DNA of 64,000 nt. It comes from Gorsachius magnificus. Its lineage: Eukaryota; Chordata; Aves; Pelecaniformes; Ardeidae. This document shows, in pieces, positions 11,701 through 22,455 of this stretch. The stretch's first letter is position 1, and every line of letters begins with the position of its first letter. Made by a program: the position numbers and the translations under genes. Location: NCBI GenBank assembly GCA_034008185.1, contig CM067109.1:58768801-58832800 (forward strand), written 5' to 3'. The notes beneath the pieces were generated by a model, which saw only the letters and a list, made by a program, of their open reading frames with translations, did no database searches and was not told the DNA's origin.

Positions 11701-14700
11701 GCTCATAGGACACAAAAGGGCTACGTGTTGGAGTATTTCCCTGCATTTTTGGCACATTCGCTCTTTTTGCCTTCAGTACAGCACTGAGTAAGACCTTTTT
11801 GCAGGCCATTAGTATTTTAAAAGAGAAACATAGGAAAATTATGAAAACGTTTGCATTTGTACCATGGTACATTGGGGTGGTTTTTGTATTTATTATTAAT
11901 TTTGTTTTAACCCAAATGTGCATAATTGTAACTACTAGAGTTTTAATACAAAAAACTTAATTGCATAGACATTCAATCTCTTATAGCTTTCCCTAAGTAT
12001 TCTCAATGTCTTTGGAGCATTCTCAAAATTTTCGTTGAAATCTGTGTCTTTTGGCTGATTTTAGTAGCTTTGGAGTATTTAGTCTGGCACAGAAAATCTG
12101 CAATGTGATGAGTGTCACATCGTCAAGAGAGTTAAGCAGGCACCTTTTATGTTTCTTATCATATCTCTTAATATTTGGCATAAGAAACTTATTTTATGGA
12201 GGAATAAGTTCAGGCTGGAAGTTCATGTATGTATTTCTCCCCACTATATTCTCTGCCTGTATATGAGAGTTCCTGTTGCAGTGATTTGGTTGTGCCAAAA
12301 TAAAGCTTTAGACTTACACTGTGGTGTAAATGACATAATGTTTGTTGTTTGTTCTCTCCAGGATGTGGAAATACAGGAAGATTACACTGTTAGTCGCATC
12401 ACAGTCTTACCTAAAATTGGTTTTCCATATGTAGAGTCATTCAGGCTAACATTTCAGCTGAGAGAGTGTTCTTCATACCACGAGGAAGCTGGGATTTTCC
12501 CGTTTCTATTGCAGCTGCAATACTAGAGAAAACTCATAAATTTACTTGTCTTAAGTTAGAAAGTTGGTTAGAAAGTTGAAAACATAAGTTTCAAGGTTTT
12601 GTGAATGCATTTAGTACGTAGAACATGTTATATAGTGAAGATGGGAGTTTAGATTCTGTAAGGATTCACTTGTGTTCTCCCTAAATAGTTGAGACTGATA
12701 ATGCAATTTTAAATAAACAGTAACTACGAATGTTAAACAAGCAGTGGATTTCTTTTTTGTAAGATAAGGGCAACCTAAGAAATACATTTGAAATGAAAAA
12801 AATTAATCTAGAAAAATTCCGTAAATTTTGCTATGGGAGATTTTTTTTTTTAAATTTTGTATAGAATCTTTAAATGAGGAGAATGATCAGCTCAGCATGT
12901 CATAATTACAGAAACATCATCACTTAGTTGACACAGTTGGAAAAAATACTGAAGAAAATAAGCAAAATAAATTTCTGCATTACTGTGTCTTGTTAAAGAC
13001 TCAGTGTAATAAAAGGCAAACATAAAAACTGGATAGCATATTGATTTTTCATTATAGGATAAAGGTTTGCTTACAACTGAAAAACTGACAGCAAGTAGTA
13101 ACGGCTCTGAGATCCTTTTGTGGAAAGTGACAGAAGAGAGAACAGCTGCCTGCCTTAGTTCTCTGGTTTGTGTGGTGTGTACAGATAGCAATGCAAGACT
13201 TTTTTTATTTCTGATGTTAAGAACATGGGGCGAAATGTTTGGTTATTTTGGCTTGTTTGGTGTATGTGTGTAATTAAATCTACAGAATGCAGGCAAACTG
13301 TCCTTTTTTTAAGCAGTTTCTTTTCCTGTAGACTGCAGTTTTCTTCAATTATTCACAGTTAGTTCTTGAATTTCCTCCATAAATAATCTTAAGTCTCTAG
13401 ATTGTCCTTAAACAAACTGTTGGAAATAATTGATATCTAAAATTCCAGGTGCGATCATCCTCTTTGAAAAATATGTGTGGTACAGTTTCTATTTCTTAAC
13501 CAATGAAGGGTACTCTTAACAAGTGGCTTTCTAGTGTAAGTACTCACAAATTCAAAATTCATTAGCATTCTTCAATATTGATTTTAAATCAGTTGTTTAT
13601 GGAAGTTAGTAGATTTTCTAAAATACTTGTGGAAGGTGAGTGTGAAAGGTGCACAAATAAACTGAAATTAAATACATCCTTTTTTCTTGGCAATATTTTC
13701 TGAAAATATTTTCTAGATATTTGTCCACATTACATCTATATAAAACTCTCTCACACAGCTGCACACAGTCAAATAATACATGAAAAAAAAAAGGACTTCC
13801 AAGTAATAGCCACAAGAAATATCCCAATCTTGTACCATAGTGGCAATTGCATTTTCATCGGTAGGTTGCCCTTCGGTAGACCTCACTGATGAAGATTGAT
13901 GTCCTCACAGTGCAGTCATGGGATATGTGAGTTGTTTCTGTGACCTGCCACTGTGGTACCTGAGGTTGCTCAGTGCCTCTGAGGGGGTCAGTCAGCACCT
14001 TTCAGTATTAGACCGTATAAATTTAATTTTTGCTTCATTTTTAAATTATGATTGAAGGGACAGTATCAGACTATTTATGACACCAACAGTGATTGCTGAG
14101 TTGCTGGTTTTATAGCAGAACACGATAAATTATTTAAAACTGTTCTTTTCTGATCTTGATGCACAGACTTCATGCCATGCTCTTTGTAAGCACAGTTGAA
14201 ACAGCTTTTCTGGGAAACTTGGAGGAAACAGTAAGAAACGTTCAAATCTTGTTTGTTTCCCTGGTACAGATTATTTAGTGCTCAAATACATTTTTCAATC
14301 ATTTACAATTTAGGGTGAATTTTGAAGACACTTCTATGTATAGTCCCATTCTAAGTGATTGGGTGACTGGGCTCCTAATTTCCAGAGAGGCATAGCCACA
14401 TAGTTCTCAAAGGACTTAAGCACCCACTGTGCACATTTATGCATACTTGTATTTAGAAAACTTCCCGGCCCATACAGATGCCTGATTTTTCAGAAAAAGC
14501 TGACAGTTGTGAAGTTTTCACAGGAATTTTGTGCATTTGACTACACAGCTTTCCACCTCACAGGTTACAAAGCCACTGCTGGGGATTGTAATCAAGCTCA
14601 CAAGCCTCGTAAAACATATGAAAATACATCCCGAACTTCTCAGGATTATGATACCCAATGTTCATTTGTCATTGCCAGGCTTAATTTTAAACTGGGAGTC

Positions 14701-16698
14701 CTCAGTGCCGAGATATATCCTCAGACACAAATTGCTTCAGTAGTGCTAGAAATGAAGTTTGCATTTATTGGCACTGAAGAGTTATTTGAACTAAATTGAA
14801 TATATGGATCTGAAGTAGACATACATTCCCATTACAGTAAGGCCTTAATTTCAGATTAAAAAACCAGGTACTGCTGCAGCGTTAGCTACAGAAACACTAA
14901 AAACCTCCTTTGAAAAATGTGTCTTTGTGTTGTTATTGCAAGTTTGTAACTCATTTCTAACACTTGCATATTCCCGAGAGCATTTTTCTGGTAACTTTAT
15001 TATCTGAATGAGATTATCATTAAAAATTGAACAAATATTGTTTAGCTTCCCTTTGAATAAAACAATAGCTCTTCTGAGACACTTAGTAAACTTTACTCCA
15101 GACATTGTAATTCATATAACAGGAAATCTGGCAGTTATGGGGGGAAGAGGAGGGGAAGCACACCACAAATACTTTTGATTGATTTATAGACTGCAGGGGC
15201 AAATGTAGAAACAAAAGGACCTGCTGCCCATAGGTTAGACCCAGACTGTAAAACCTGGAGTTTATACCTCCCACCTAGAACAAGGGTAGACACATCCACT
15301 TCTGGCCTTATTGCCCCAGATCCCCAACTTCCTTATTATGAATGAGATGCAGGCATTAAATCTTGTGCAAAAAGGTTTCCCTCAGGTAGTTTATTTATGT
15401 TACAGAAGACTTTTAACCTACCCAGCTCTTCCAGCTGGAACCAAGTGCCTGAAATTGTGTGAGGACCATCATTTAGCACCTCTGCCTGCTGGTCCCACTT
15501 GGGTGGAATACAGGGCCTGACTTGCTCCTTTTGGGGTCCAAGCCCATGCCACGACAGTCTTGTGGGTCCCCAAAGATGTGGTAGGAGGGGAATGAGAACG
15601 CAATAAGCAACAAAAGCCACATTGTGCAAGACTGGACAGAGGTCGCAGAGGAAGTTTGGTGGTCGTGTGCAGTAGCTGGAACAAATCCATGAATACATAA
15701 AATGTCTGTTCCACATGGAGTGTTCATCTCATCTTCCGAGAATGGAGGAAAGATTAGGTGTGTATCAGCTAGCTGTGTTGAATATTTTTTTCTCCTCCAA
15801 CAGAAAACTGCTTTTGAGTTGTGTTGAGCTGCTGAGGCAGTGGATGTCAGATGAATTTTAATAAGAAGCTAAAGGGAAAAAAAACAACAGCAAAACCCTA
15901 AACCCCTCCAGTGATCTTGCTGACAGCTCTACATGTGTTTAGATATTGTTTCCTATTTAGACACTCCCATCTGAAGATGACCTTGGATCTTGACCTTTCA
16001 TTCAGGGGAGGGGATGTAAGCTTGTACATTGGGTGTATGCCTATCATTTCTCAACCATTCCTATTTTCAGAAAAGTACTGTTCTTCAGGTTACTGAGGTT
16101 GGTCTTAGCCTGTAGAATCCAATTCTGTAATTCTGTAGCTGAACTTGTCTTGGTGAATAGAGAAGGACAATTTGGTTTTCTCTGGCCCTGGTTGAGCATT
16201 GTATTTTACCCTTTTAAAGTATTGTCAATGACTTAAAAAATGCCATGTAGAATACCAACTCCACTGTATGCACAGACCATGTGCAATGCTTATTAAAAAT
16301 TCACAATAAAGATTATATTCTGCCCCTAATGTGCAGGGATTTACATATGTAACGCTAGGATGAAAAGTTATTATACCCACATAAAAAAGCTATTTTAAAA
16401 TTAAGAACATGGCCATTTTCCAAAGTGAATATTACAATATTAAATATTTGTAATACTGAATATATTATTGTCATACTGCATGTGTGCCAATATTTTAACA
16501 GTGGCCATACTCAAAGATTTGCCAATTTGCAGTTAGATAAATTAACTGAGTTACGTCAATATTATTTCATATAACCATAGCTTCCCTATTCTTACTATGG
16601 GGAAAATATGGAATAATTAAAATGATGCTGTATAATTAGCTCTGACATTATTAATCTGTGAGACTATACTGATTTTGTCATTCTAATGCATGTTTCAT
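8709..16698. other. non-coding spacer between the inverted CR1 copies
   Basis: AT-rich DNA of about 8 kb with no recognised gene or repeat family. A/T runs occur at 9481-9501 and 9564-9580. Of the visible frames, the largest are at 12149-12526 (+), 15336-15716 (-) and 11630-11923 (-), and none carries a known motif. A 'ctctccag' acceptor-like site precedes an open stretch at 12361, but no good donor closes it. The segment's main interest is its position inside the inverted repeat formed by copies A and B. Confidence 0.55.
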
Positions 16699-18142
16699 TG
16701 GGACCTGATGAGATGCATCCCAGAGTCCTGAGGGAATTGGCTGATGTAGTCGCCAAGCCACTCTCCATGATATTTGAAAAGTCATGTCGGTCAGGTGAAG
16801 TCCCTGGGGACTGGAAAAAGGGAAACATTGTGCCCATTTTCAAAAAGGGTAGAAAGGAAGACCCTGGGAACTACCCACCTGTCAGCCTCACCTCTGTGCC
16901 TGGGAAGATCATGGAACACATCCTCCCAGAAGCTATGCTAAGGCACATGGAGGCCAGGGAGGTAATTCAAGATAGCCAGCATGGCTTCACCAAGGGCAAG
17001 TCCTGCCTGATGAACTTAGTGGCTTTCTATGATGGTGGGACAACAACAGTGGACAAGCGAAACCAAACGGATATCATCTATCTGGACTTCTGCAAAGCCT
17101 TTGACACAGTCCCCCGCAACATACTTCTCTCTAAATTGGAAAGCTATGGATTTGATGGGTGGACTGTTCGGTGGATAAGGAATTGGTTGGATGGTCGCAT
17201 CCAGAGGGTAGTGGTCAATGGCTCAATGTCCAGATGGAGACCGGTGACGAGTGGTGTCCCTCAGGGGTCCGCACTGGGACCGGTGCTGTTTAATATATTC
17301 ATCAATGACATAGAGAGATTGAATGTACCCTCAGCAAGTTTGCAGGTGACACCAAGCTGAGTGGTGCAGTTGACACACCAGAAGGACGGGATGTCATCCA
17401 GAGAGACCTGGACAAACTGGAGAGGTGGGCCTGCGTGAACCTCATGAGGTTCAACAAGGCCAAGTGCAAGGTCATGCACCTGGGTTGGGGCAATCCCCAG
17501 TATCAATACAGGCTGGGGGAAGAAAGGATCGAGAGCAGCCCTGCCGAGAGGGACTTGGGCGTGCTGGTGGATGAAAAGCTGGACATGAGCCGGCAATGGG
17601 CGATGGCAGCCCAGAAGGCCAACCGTACCCTGGGCTGCATCAAGAGAAGCGTGGCCAGCAGGTGGAGGGAGGTGATTCTGCCCCTCTACTCTGCTCTGGT
17701 GAGGCCTCACCTGGAGTACTGCGTCCAGCTCTGGAGCCCTCAGCACAAGAAGGACATGGAACTGTTGGAGCGGGTCCAGAGGAGGGCTACAAAAATGATC
17801 CGAGGGCTGGAGCACCTCTCTTATGAGGACAGGCTGAGGGAGTTGGGCTTGTTCATCCTGGAGAAGAGAAGGCTGCGGGGAAACCTGATTGTGGCCTTTC
17901 AGTATCTAAAGGGGGCCTATAGGAAAGATGGGGAAAATCTTTTTAGTAGGGCCAGCTGTGTCAGGACAAGGGGTAATGGTTTTAAACTAAAGCAGGGTAG
18001 GTTTAGACTGGGTATAAGGAGGAAATTCGTTACAATGAGGGTAGTGAAACACTGGAACGGGTTGCCCAGAGAGGTGGTGGAGGCCCCATCCCTGGAAACA
18101 TTCAAGGCCAGGTTGGATGGGGCTCTGAGCAATCTGATCTAG
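16699..18142 (+). pseudogene. CR1 ORF2 remnant (reverse transcriptase), broken
   Basis: The RT core runs in one frame to 17360 ([55 protein letters not shown]). The frame then changes by one, and the remainder, including the C-terminal region, is read in the second frame up to the stop at 18140-18142. The stretch between the conserved IND and CTLS codons is 14 bases (17310-17323), against 18 bases in copy D, so four bases appear lost. The catalytic box at 17339-17350 encodes FAGD instead of FADD. Both defects are identical in copy A. Protein differences from A are about two residues. Confidence 0.93.
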
Positions 18143-18232
18143 TTAGCAGTGTCCCTGCTCACTGCAGGGGGGTTGGACTAGATGACCTCTAGGGGTCCCT
18201 TCCAACCCAAAACATTCTATGATTCTATGATT
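16699..18232 (+). mobile_element. CR1 LINE, copy B, 5'-truncated, young
   Basis: Plus-strand CR1 starting abruptly inside the RT region and ending in the octamer tail 'attctatgattctatgatt'. It aligns to the reverse complement of copy A without a single gap: coordinates in A and B sum to 24349 throughout. I count about seven mismatches by eye, roughly 0.5 percent. The flanks of A and B are unrelated and A extends about 1 kb further 5', so the pair looks like two separate insertions of one source lineage rather than a segmental duplication. Gene conversion between them cannot be excluded. CpG content is high compared with the surroundings. Confidence 0.95.
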
Positions 18233-20879
18233 CATGACTGAAATTGCACTAAAGACATGGCTCTTGATTCTTCATTCTATGGTCCAAATTCTTGTAATTC
18301 GGTGTTCCCATACAAGTAGACCATGAGTGTAAAGGGTCCAGGATGCGACTGCAGTAGGGAGAGGAGAAGTCTGTAAGAACTATTTTGACAATTTGACAGT
18401 ATTTTGACAGCAAGACCCTCCAGGAAGAGTAAGACTCAAAATCGCGAGTGCAGAATTAGTGGGAAACTGTATGTGATAAGAGTAGTTTGAAAGATGGAAG
18501 TTGCTGAAAGAAGGAGAAAATAAAATAGAATAACAACAAAATAACTCCTAGAGGGGGAGGAGAAAGATTAAGAAATCCTTCTGAAAACATGCTGCTCAAA
18601 ATTATTCATTCCAGTGAGGCTACATGAGAGGCTTAAATGGCTCTGTAACATTCTCTTGAATACAAACCAAATTCTTTCCTTCGCTAGACTGATAGTGTTT
18701 CATTGACATAAGAAAATGTTTTTGTGAGAAATTAATATTTATTCATTTCATACGAATTCGTGTAACTAAGGAAAACTTCTGAGATCCAGCAAAAGTCTGT
18801 TTTGAAATGGTAACCCAGGAGTTTTCTGTGAGGTCTGTGCTTGCACTTACAAACCTGTACCCAAATTTCATGCAACTTCTCAGGCTGCATTTAAAGTGAA
18901 TTCTTTGTGAAAATGTCCATACAGTGCTTTTGTTTCTGGATAGCACTTCCAGTGCTAACAAAAGAGCCTGGCCACAGAGGAACCCTGAATAACTTGGTAA
19001 AAAGTCAAGATGGCTGATGCACACCAATGATAATCAACAGCATCTAGATTCAGTGGCACTGAGAAGCAAGAAAGGGGGAGGAATTAAATTTGCCTAATAT
19101 TCAAAGTTGGAAAAAAATTTCCAATATCAAAGGAAAATCATAAACCTCCCTATCGATTGTGTTGAAGGTAAACCAGATAAAGGTGGTTTCTTGTTTAACA
19201 GATTGTGTGGACACTTCTATTACTGAATAAGGGTGTCTTATTCTTTTCTAGACTGCTAATACTGAGATATTTCTAAGCTGTTGCATGGACTCTAGGTTTC
19301 AGATGCAGAGCTAACAGAATAAGGCATGTGTAGTTACATAGATCTGTCACTTCTACAGAGAGGATGAGCCACTGAACTTTGGTGTCTGGGTGTATAAATC
19401 CAGATCCTAGCTTTCTCCTCTGCCTTGGTCACACACAAACACAGATGCACGTATGTATCGCACAGCCTGCAGTACGGAAACCAACATTTGCTTCTAAATC
19501 AGACTTCCACATGGCAGAGCAATAAAATGCATCATAGGAGCTTATAGTAGTAATTGTTCTCAACCCATCTATAAAACAAGCGTTTGTGCTGTCACATTCT
19601 CTATCTTTTGCCGGGATGGAGGTGCTGCATAAGCTGGAGACTGAGGTGCTGCATAAGCTGGAGACTGAGACACTCCTTGGGAAAAATCTACAGGAAGGGC
19701 ATTTGGCCGAATTTGGCACATTGCTTCTCCACATCTCTTACATTCTCATATAAACTAAGGGAATTTTCCAGTTCTTAATTGGTAGAGGAATGTATCAGAA
19801 AAGAAGTTTTAGCTGAGACGCTACTCACATTATTGTTGTAAATAATCGGATTGTTTCAGCTAGCACATCAGCTGTTGTGAATGCGTTATGGCTGTTACTA
19901 GCTAACACTGAAATATGTGTTATAAGATGACAGGCAAGTAGTAGATCACAGACCAGAAAACAGTGATAAAATACATATATATATATTATTTTTTTATTAT
20001 TTTTTTAAAATATATAAAGGCAAGTGGAAGCAGCATGGCATAAATAAAAAGAACAAATTTTTCCAGTTGGGCCCCTTGGTCAACGGCATCATTACTTCCT
20101 TTTTTCTGCATTGTCCTTCTTTAGAGAATTTTTAGCCTTTTTCAGAAAATAAGGTGGGAGGGATTGCAGGAATACAAAAGGAATACAAAATTATGTTGAA
20201 TAAGTTTTTAATTAATAAATAATTCCAAATTAAAAAGATATTACAGTGTTGCAGCAAAGTGTTTATTTTGTACGGCCTTAGGAACTTTGTAGTGGTGAGG
20301 TCATTGGAACTGAAGTCCTTTCATAACAGTCCGTGAAGGCTTTAAGGTTCAACCACTTACAAGAGCAAAACCTTAATGTGAATTAGATCAGACATGATGG
20401 TGAACCCTTGGCAGGGTGCTGGTACACACAATGGCTATATTGTGAGAAGTCTGACTCATAAAGACTGTCTTACATAAAGCATATTATATAAAGGAGCTCT
20501 TCACCTGCTGGCATACATACAGGACCCCAGAAAGTTCTGCAAATCTCCCAAAGTTTGGATGTGTCACCACATTCGAATCTGCCTGTGCATGTAAGCGACC
20601 ACCACCGTTACGTTTTATAAATAAGTGCGCACTGATCAAACATCCAAGCACAGCCTAGAGGAAATCAGTGAGGAAAGAGAAGCGTGCCTGTTGGAAAATT
20701 TGGCAAATACTGCCTTTTGCCAAAAATGTTACTGCAGTTTTAGTATCTGCACAGAGCAAATAAGAATTTAGCCTGTGCGTGGAAGATTTTGTGTAGTGAA
20801 CTGCCTGAAATAGAACAGGCGTCTCCCTTCATATGCTAGTATGAAACAGTACATCATTCTGTGTATTATGATTAATAGT
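18233..20879. other. non-coding DNA
   Basis: No recognised gene. It contains the 24-base tandem duplication listed at 19619, a short 11-base doublet at about 20169-20190, and an AT-rich low-complexity patch near 19972-20022. The rest is featureless AT-rich sequence. Confidence 0.55.
19619..19666 (+). repeat. perfect 24-bp tandem duplication
   Basis: The 24-base unit beginning 'gaggtgctgcataagctg' occurs twice back to back with no mismatch (19619-19642 and 19643-19666), and a third copy begins but breaks off after two bases. The length is a multiple of three, so both strands stay open through it. No coding function is recognised. Confidence 0.9.
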
Positions 20880-21420
20880 TGTTGTTATTTTTATTTTTTA
20901 AATTGCCAATATGCCGAAATGTACAATAGGAATTATATTTTAGTCTACGAGCACGTCTCATTCAGCTCAGCTTTGCTTTACAGCTCACAGACTCTCAGCC
21001 CATTAATCACAAGGTGACACTCCTAAGTGGTAAACCTGATGATACATATTAATATTTATGGTTTTGCTATAGTGTAGTCTTGCTTTTACTATACTGGGAA
21101 AGAGCAGTGCTGTCTATCAGTATAAGCTAACACCTCTTTAAAGCTGTAAACTGACAGGCAGCACACTAGCGTTTTTACTAATTATTTTACCAAGCCGATG
21201 ACAACTAATCATACTGAACTGCCAAGCAGCCTGCCTATACAGCGGCTGGCACCATTTGCTTTCAGTACCTGCTCTGTGGTTTTAGGAATTTTCTTTCTCA
21301 CCGGCATCTGCTGAATATATCATACTTCTTGAATGCAGGTTGATTTACTCATCTTAAAGGAAAAACAAAGCAACTGTAAGGTCAACCCAAAATCTTCCAG
21401 CCTCCAGACTGGAAGATTTA
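20880..21420. promoter_or_regulatory. candidate conserved non-coding element
   Basis: A dense, high-complexity stretch with few homopolymers and several transcription-factor-like words: homeodomain cores 'attaatc' and 'taatcat', an NKX-like 'aagtgg' near 21025, and 'tgacagg' near 21150. It ends in the perfect hairpin at 21390-21419. This texture resembles vertebrate conserved non-coding elements. Conservation cannot be judged from one sequence. Confidence 0.25.
21390..21419. repeat. perfect 11-bp inverted repeat, 8-nt loop
   Basis: AAATCTTCCAG at 21390-21400 is the exact reverse complement of CTGGAAGATTT at 21409-21419, with loop CCTCCAGA. It could form a small hairpin in RNA or act as a dyad site with ETS-like GGAAG half-sites. 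It has no U-tract or gene context suggesting termination. Confidence 0.7.
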
Positions 21421-21479
21421 TTTAATGCAAACAAACATTTTCAGTGGAAGATACTGGGTTATTTGGAAATCAGGCCAAG

Positions 21480-21485
21480 TGTGTG

Positions 21486-21525
<40 letters not shown>

Positions 21526-21530
21526 TATAA
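21480..21530 (+). repeat. compound (TG)n/(TA)n microsatellite
   Basis: Alternating GT and AT dinucleotide blocks, arranged TG-(TA)-TG-(TA), over about 50 bases. Likely polymorphic and able to adopt cruciform or Z-DNA-like structures. Confidence 0.85.
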
Positions 21531-21759
21531 CTTTCAATATAATAGTACCTTTCAGTATAATATTTCAGTATAGTAGTACTTCACCTACAGTTACAGTTGG
21601 GTGCCGGTCCTGCCAGCATTTTGAAGATAAATCTTCTCAAATGTGCATGAAGCCATGGCTTATTTTGAAATATGTTTTTGCTGTTTGTTTGGGGATTTTT
21701 TTACCAAATTTTATATTTTAGGGAATGGTCTGATTATCTGTGGCTATTGTAAAAATGAA

Positions 21760-22300
21760 CTGTTAGTAATGACAGGCTTTTCACATTAAAAGCTATGACA
21801 CCATTTGACCTTTAAAAGCAGCAACTCTTTTTAATGGTCTGAGGCTCTCCCACTGCCCTCATATACACAGTCCTTGAGGCTCAATCTGTGAGTCATAAAC
21901 ACGGATAGAGCCACTTGCGTGGAGTATTTCTATTGAAAATGTTCTACCTTGAGAATATTGGCTCAGCTGATGTTTAGGTTCATGAGTTCAGAGATTTTTG
22001 GCAACTCTTAAACTTCTGTAAAGCTAGCACTGCATGAAGAAATGCTGTGATCTTTTTTAGCTGAGCTGACATGTTGTCTCTCTAGCTGAAAATAAATTGA
22101 TCAAGTGTGCTGAAGCCAGATTCCAAGCTGCGCATTCTGTCAAGGCTACTTTTCCTTAAGCAGCTCTCCCAATCCTTAGTCAAGTCTTTAAAAAATGTAT
22201 TTACTACAGTAGATAATAATGCAACTACCAGTGTTATTTATTTTGTGCAAATGTAAAATAACGAGTAGTGAATACTCTCTGTTATTCTCTATTACTAACA
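21760..22300. promoter_or_regulatory. candidate conserved non-coding element
   Basis: High-complexity sequence without simple repeats, rich in plausible binding words such as 'caaatgtaaaataacg', 'gagctgac' and 'tttgacct' (nuclear-receptor-like half-site near 21806). No open frame of note. Regulatory function is an inference from texture only. Confidence 0.2.
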
Positions 22301-22384
22301 TCTAATCACTGGTAAATGACAGGCTCAGAGAAAATCTGCCATCAGATACTATAAAAGCACACTTGAACACATCTGCAGTTTTTT

Positions 22385-22455
22385 GTGTGTATGTATACAT
22401 GCATATATATGATGTTACATGTAATATACATTCATGTATGTATGCATACACACAC
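22385..22455. repeat. TG/TA-rich tract with imperfect inverted repeat
   Basis: The left arm 'gtgtgtatgtatacatg' (22385-22401) and the right arm 22433-22455 (reverse complement begins 'gtgtgtgtatgcatacat') are imperfect inverted copies separated by about 31 bases of AT-rich sequence. It is low-complexity and could extrude as a hairpin. Confidence 0.6.

Noticed and set aside
12361..12526. Open stretch after a 'ctctccag' acceptor-like site
   Set aside because: No adequate donor before the stop, and the peptide is not recognisable.
15336..15727. Three overlapping minus-strand frames of 81-126 codons
   Set aside because: Overlap of three open frames reflects a locally stop-poor composition rather than coding; none has a motif.
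6118..18232. Segmental inverted duplication as explanation for copies A and B
   Set aside because: Flanking sequences differ at both ends, the 3' matches end in the CR1 tail, and the 5' break of B lies inside the element, as expected for independent 5'-truncated insertions.
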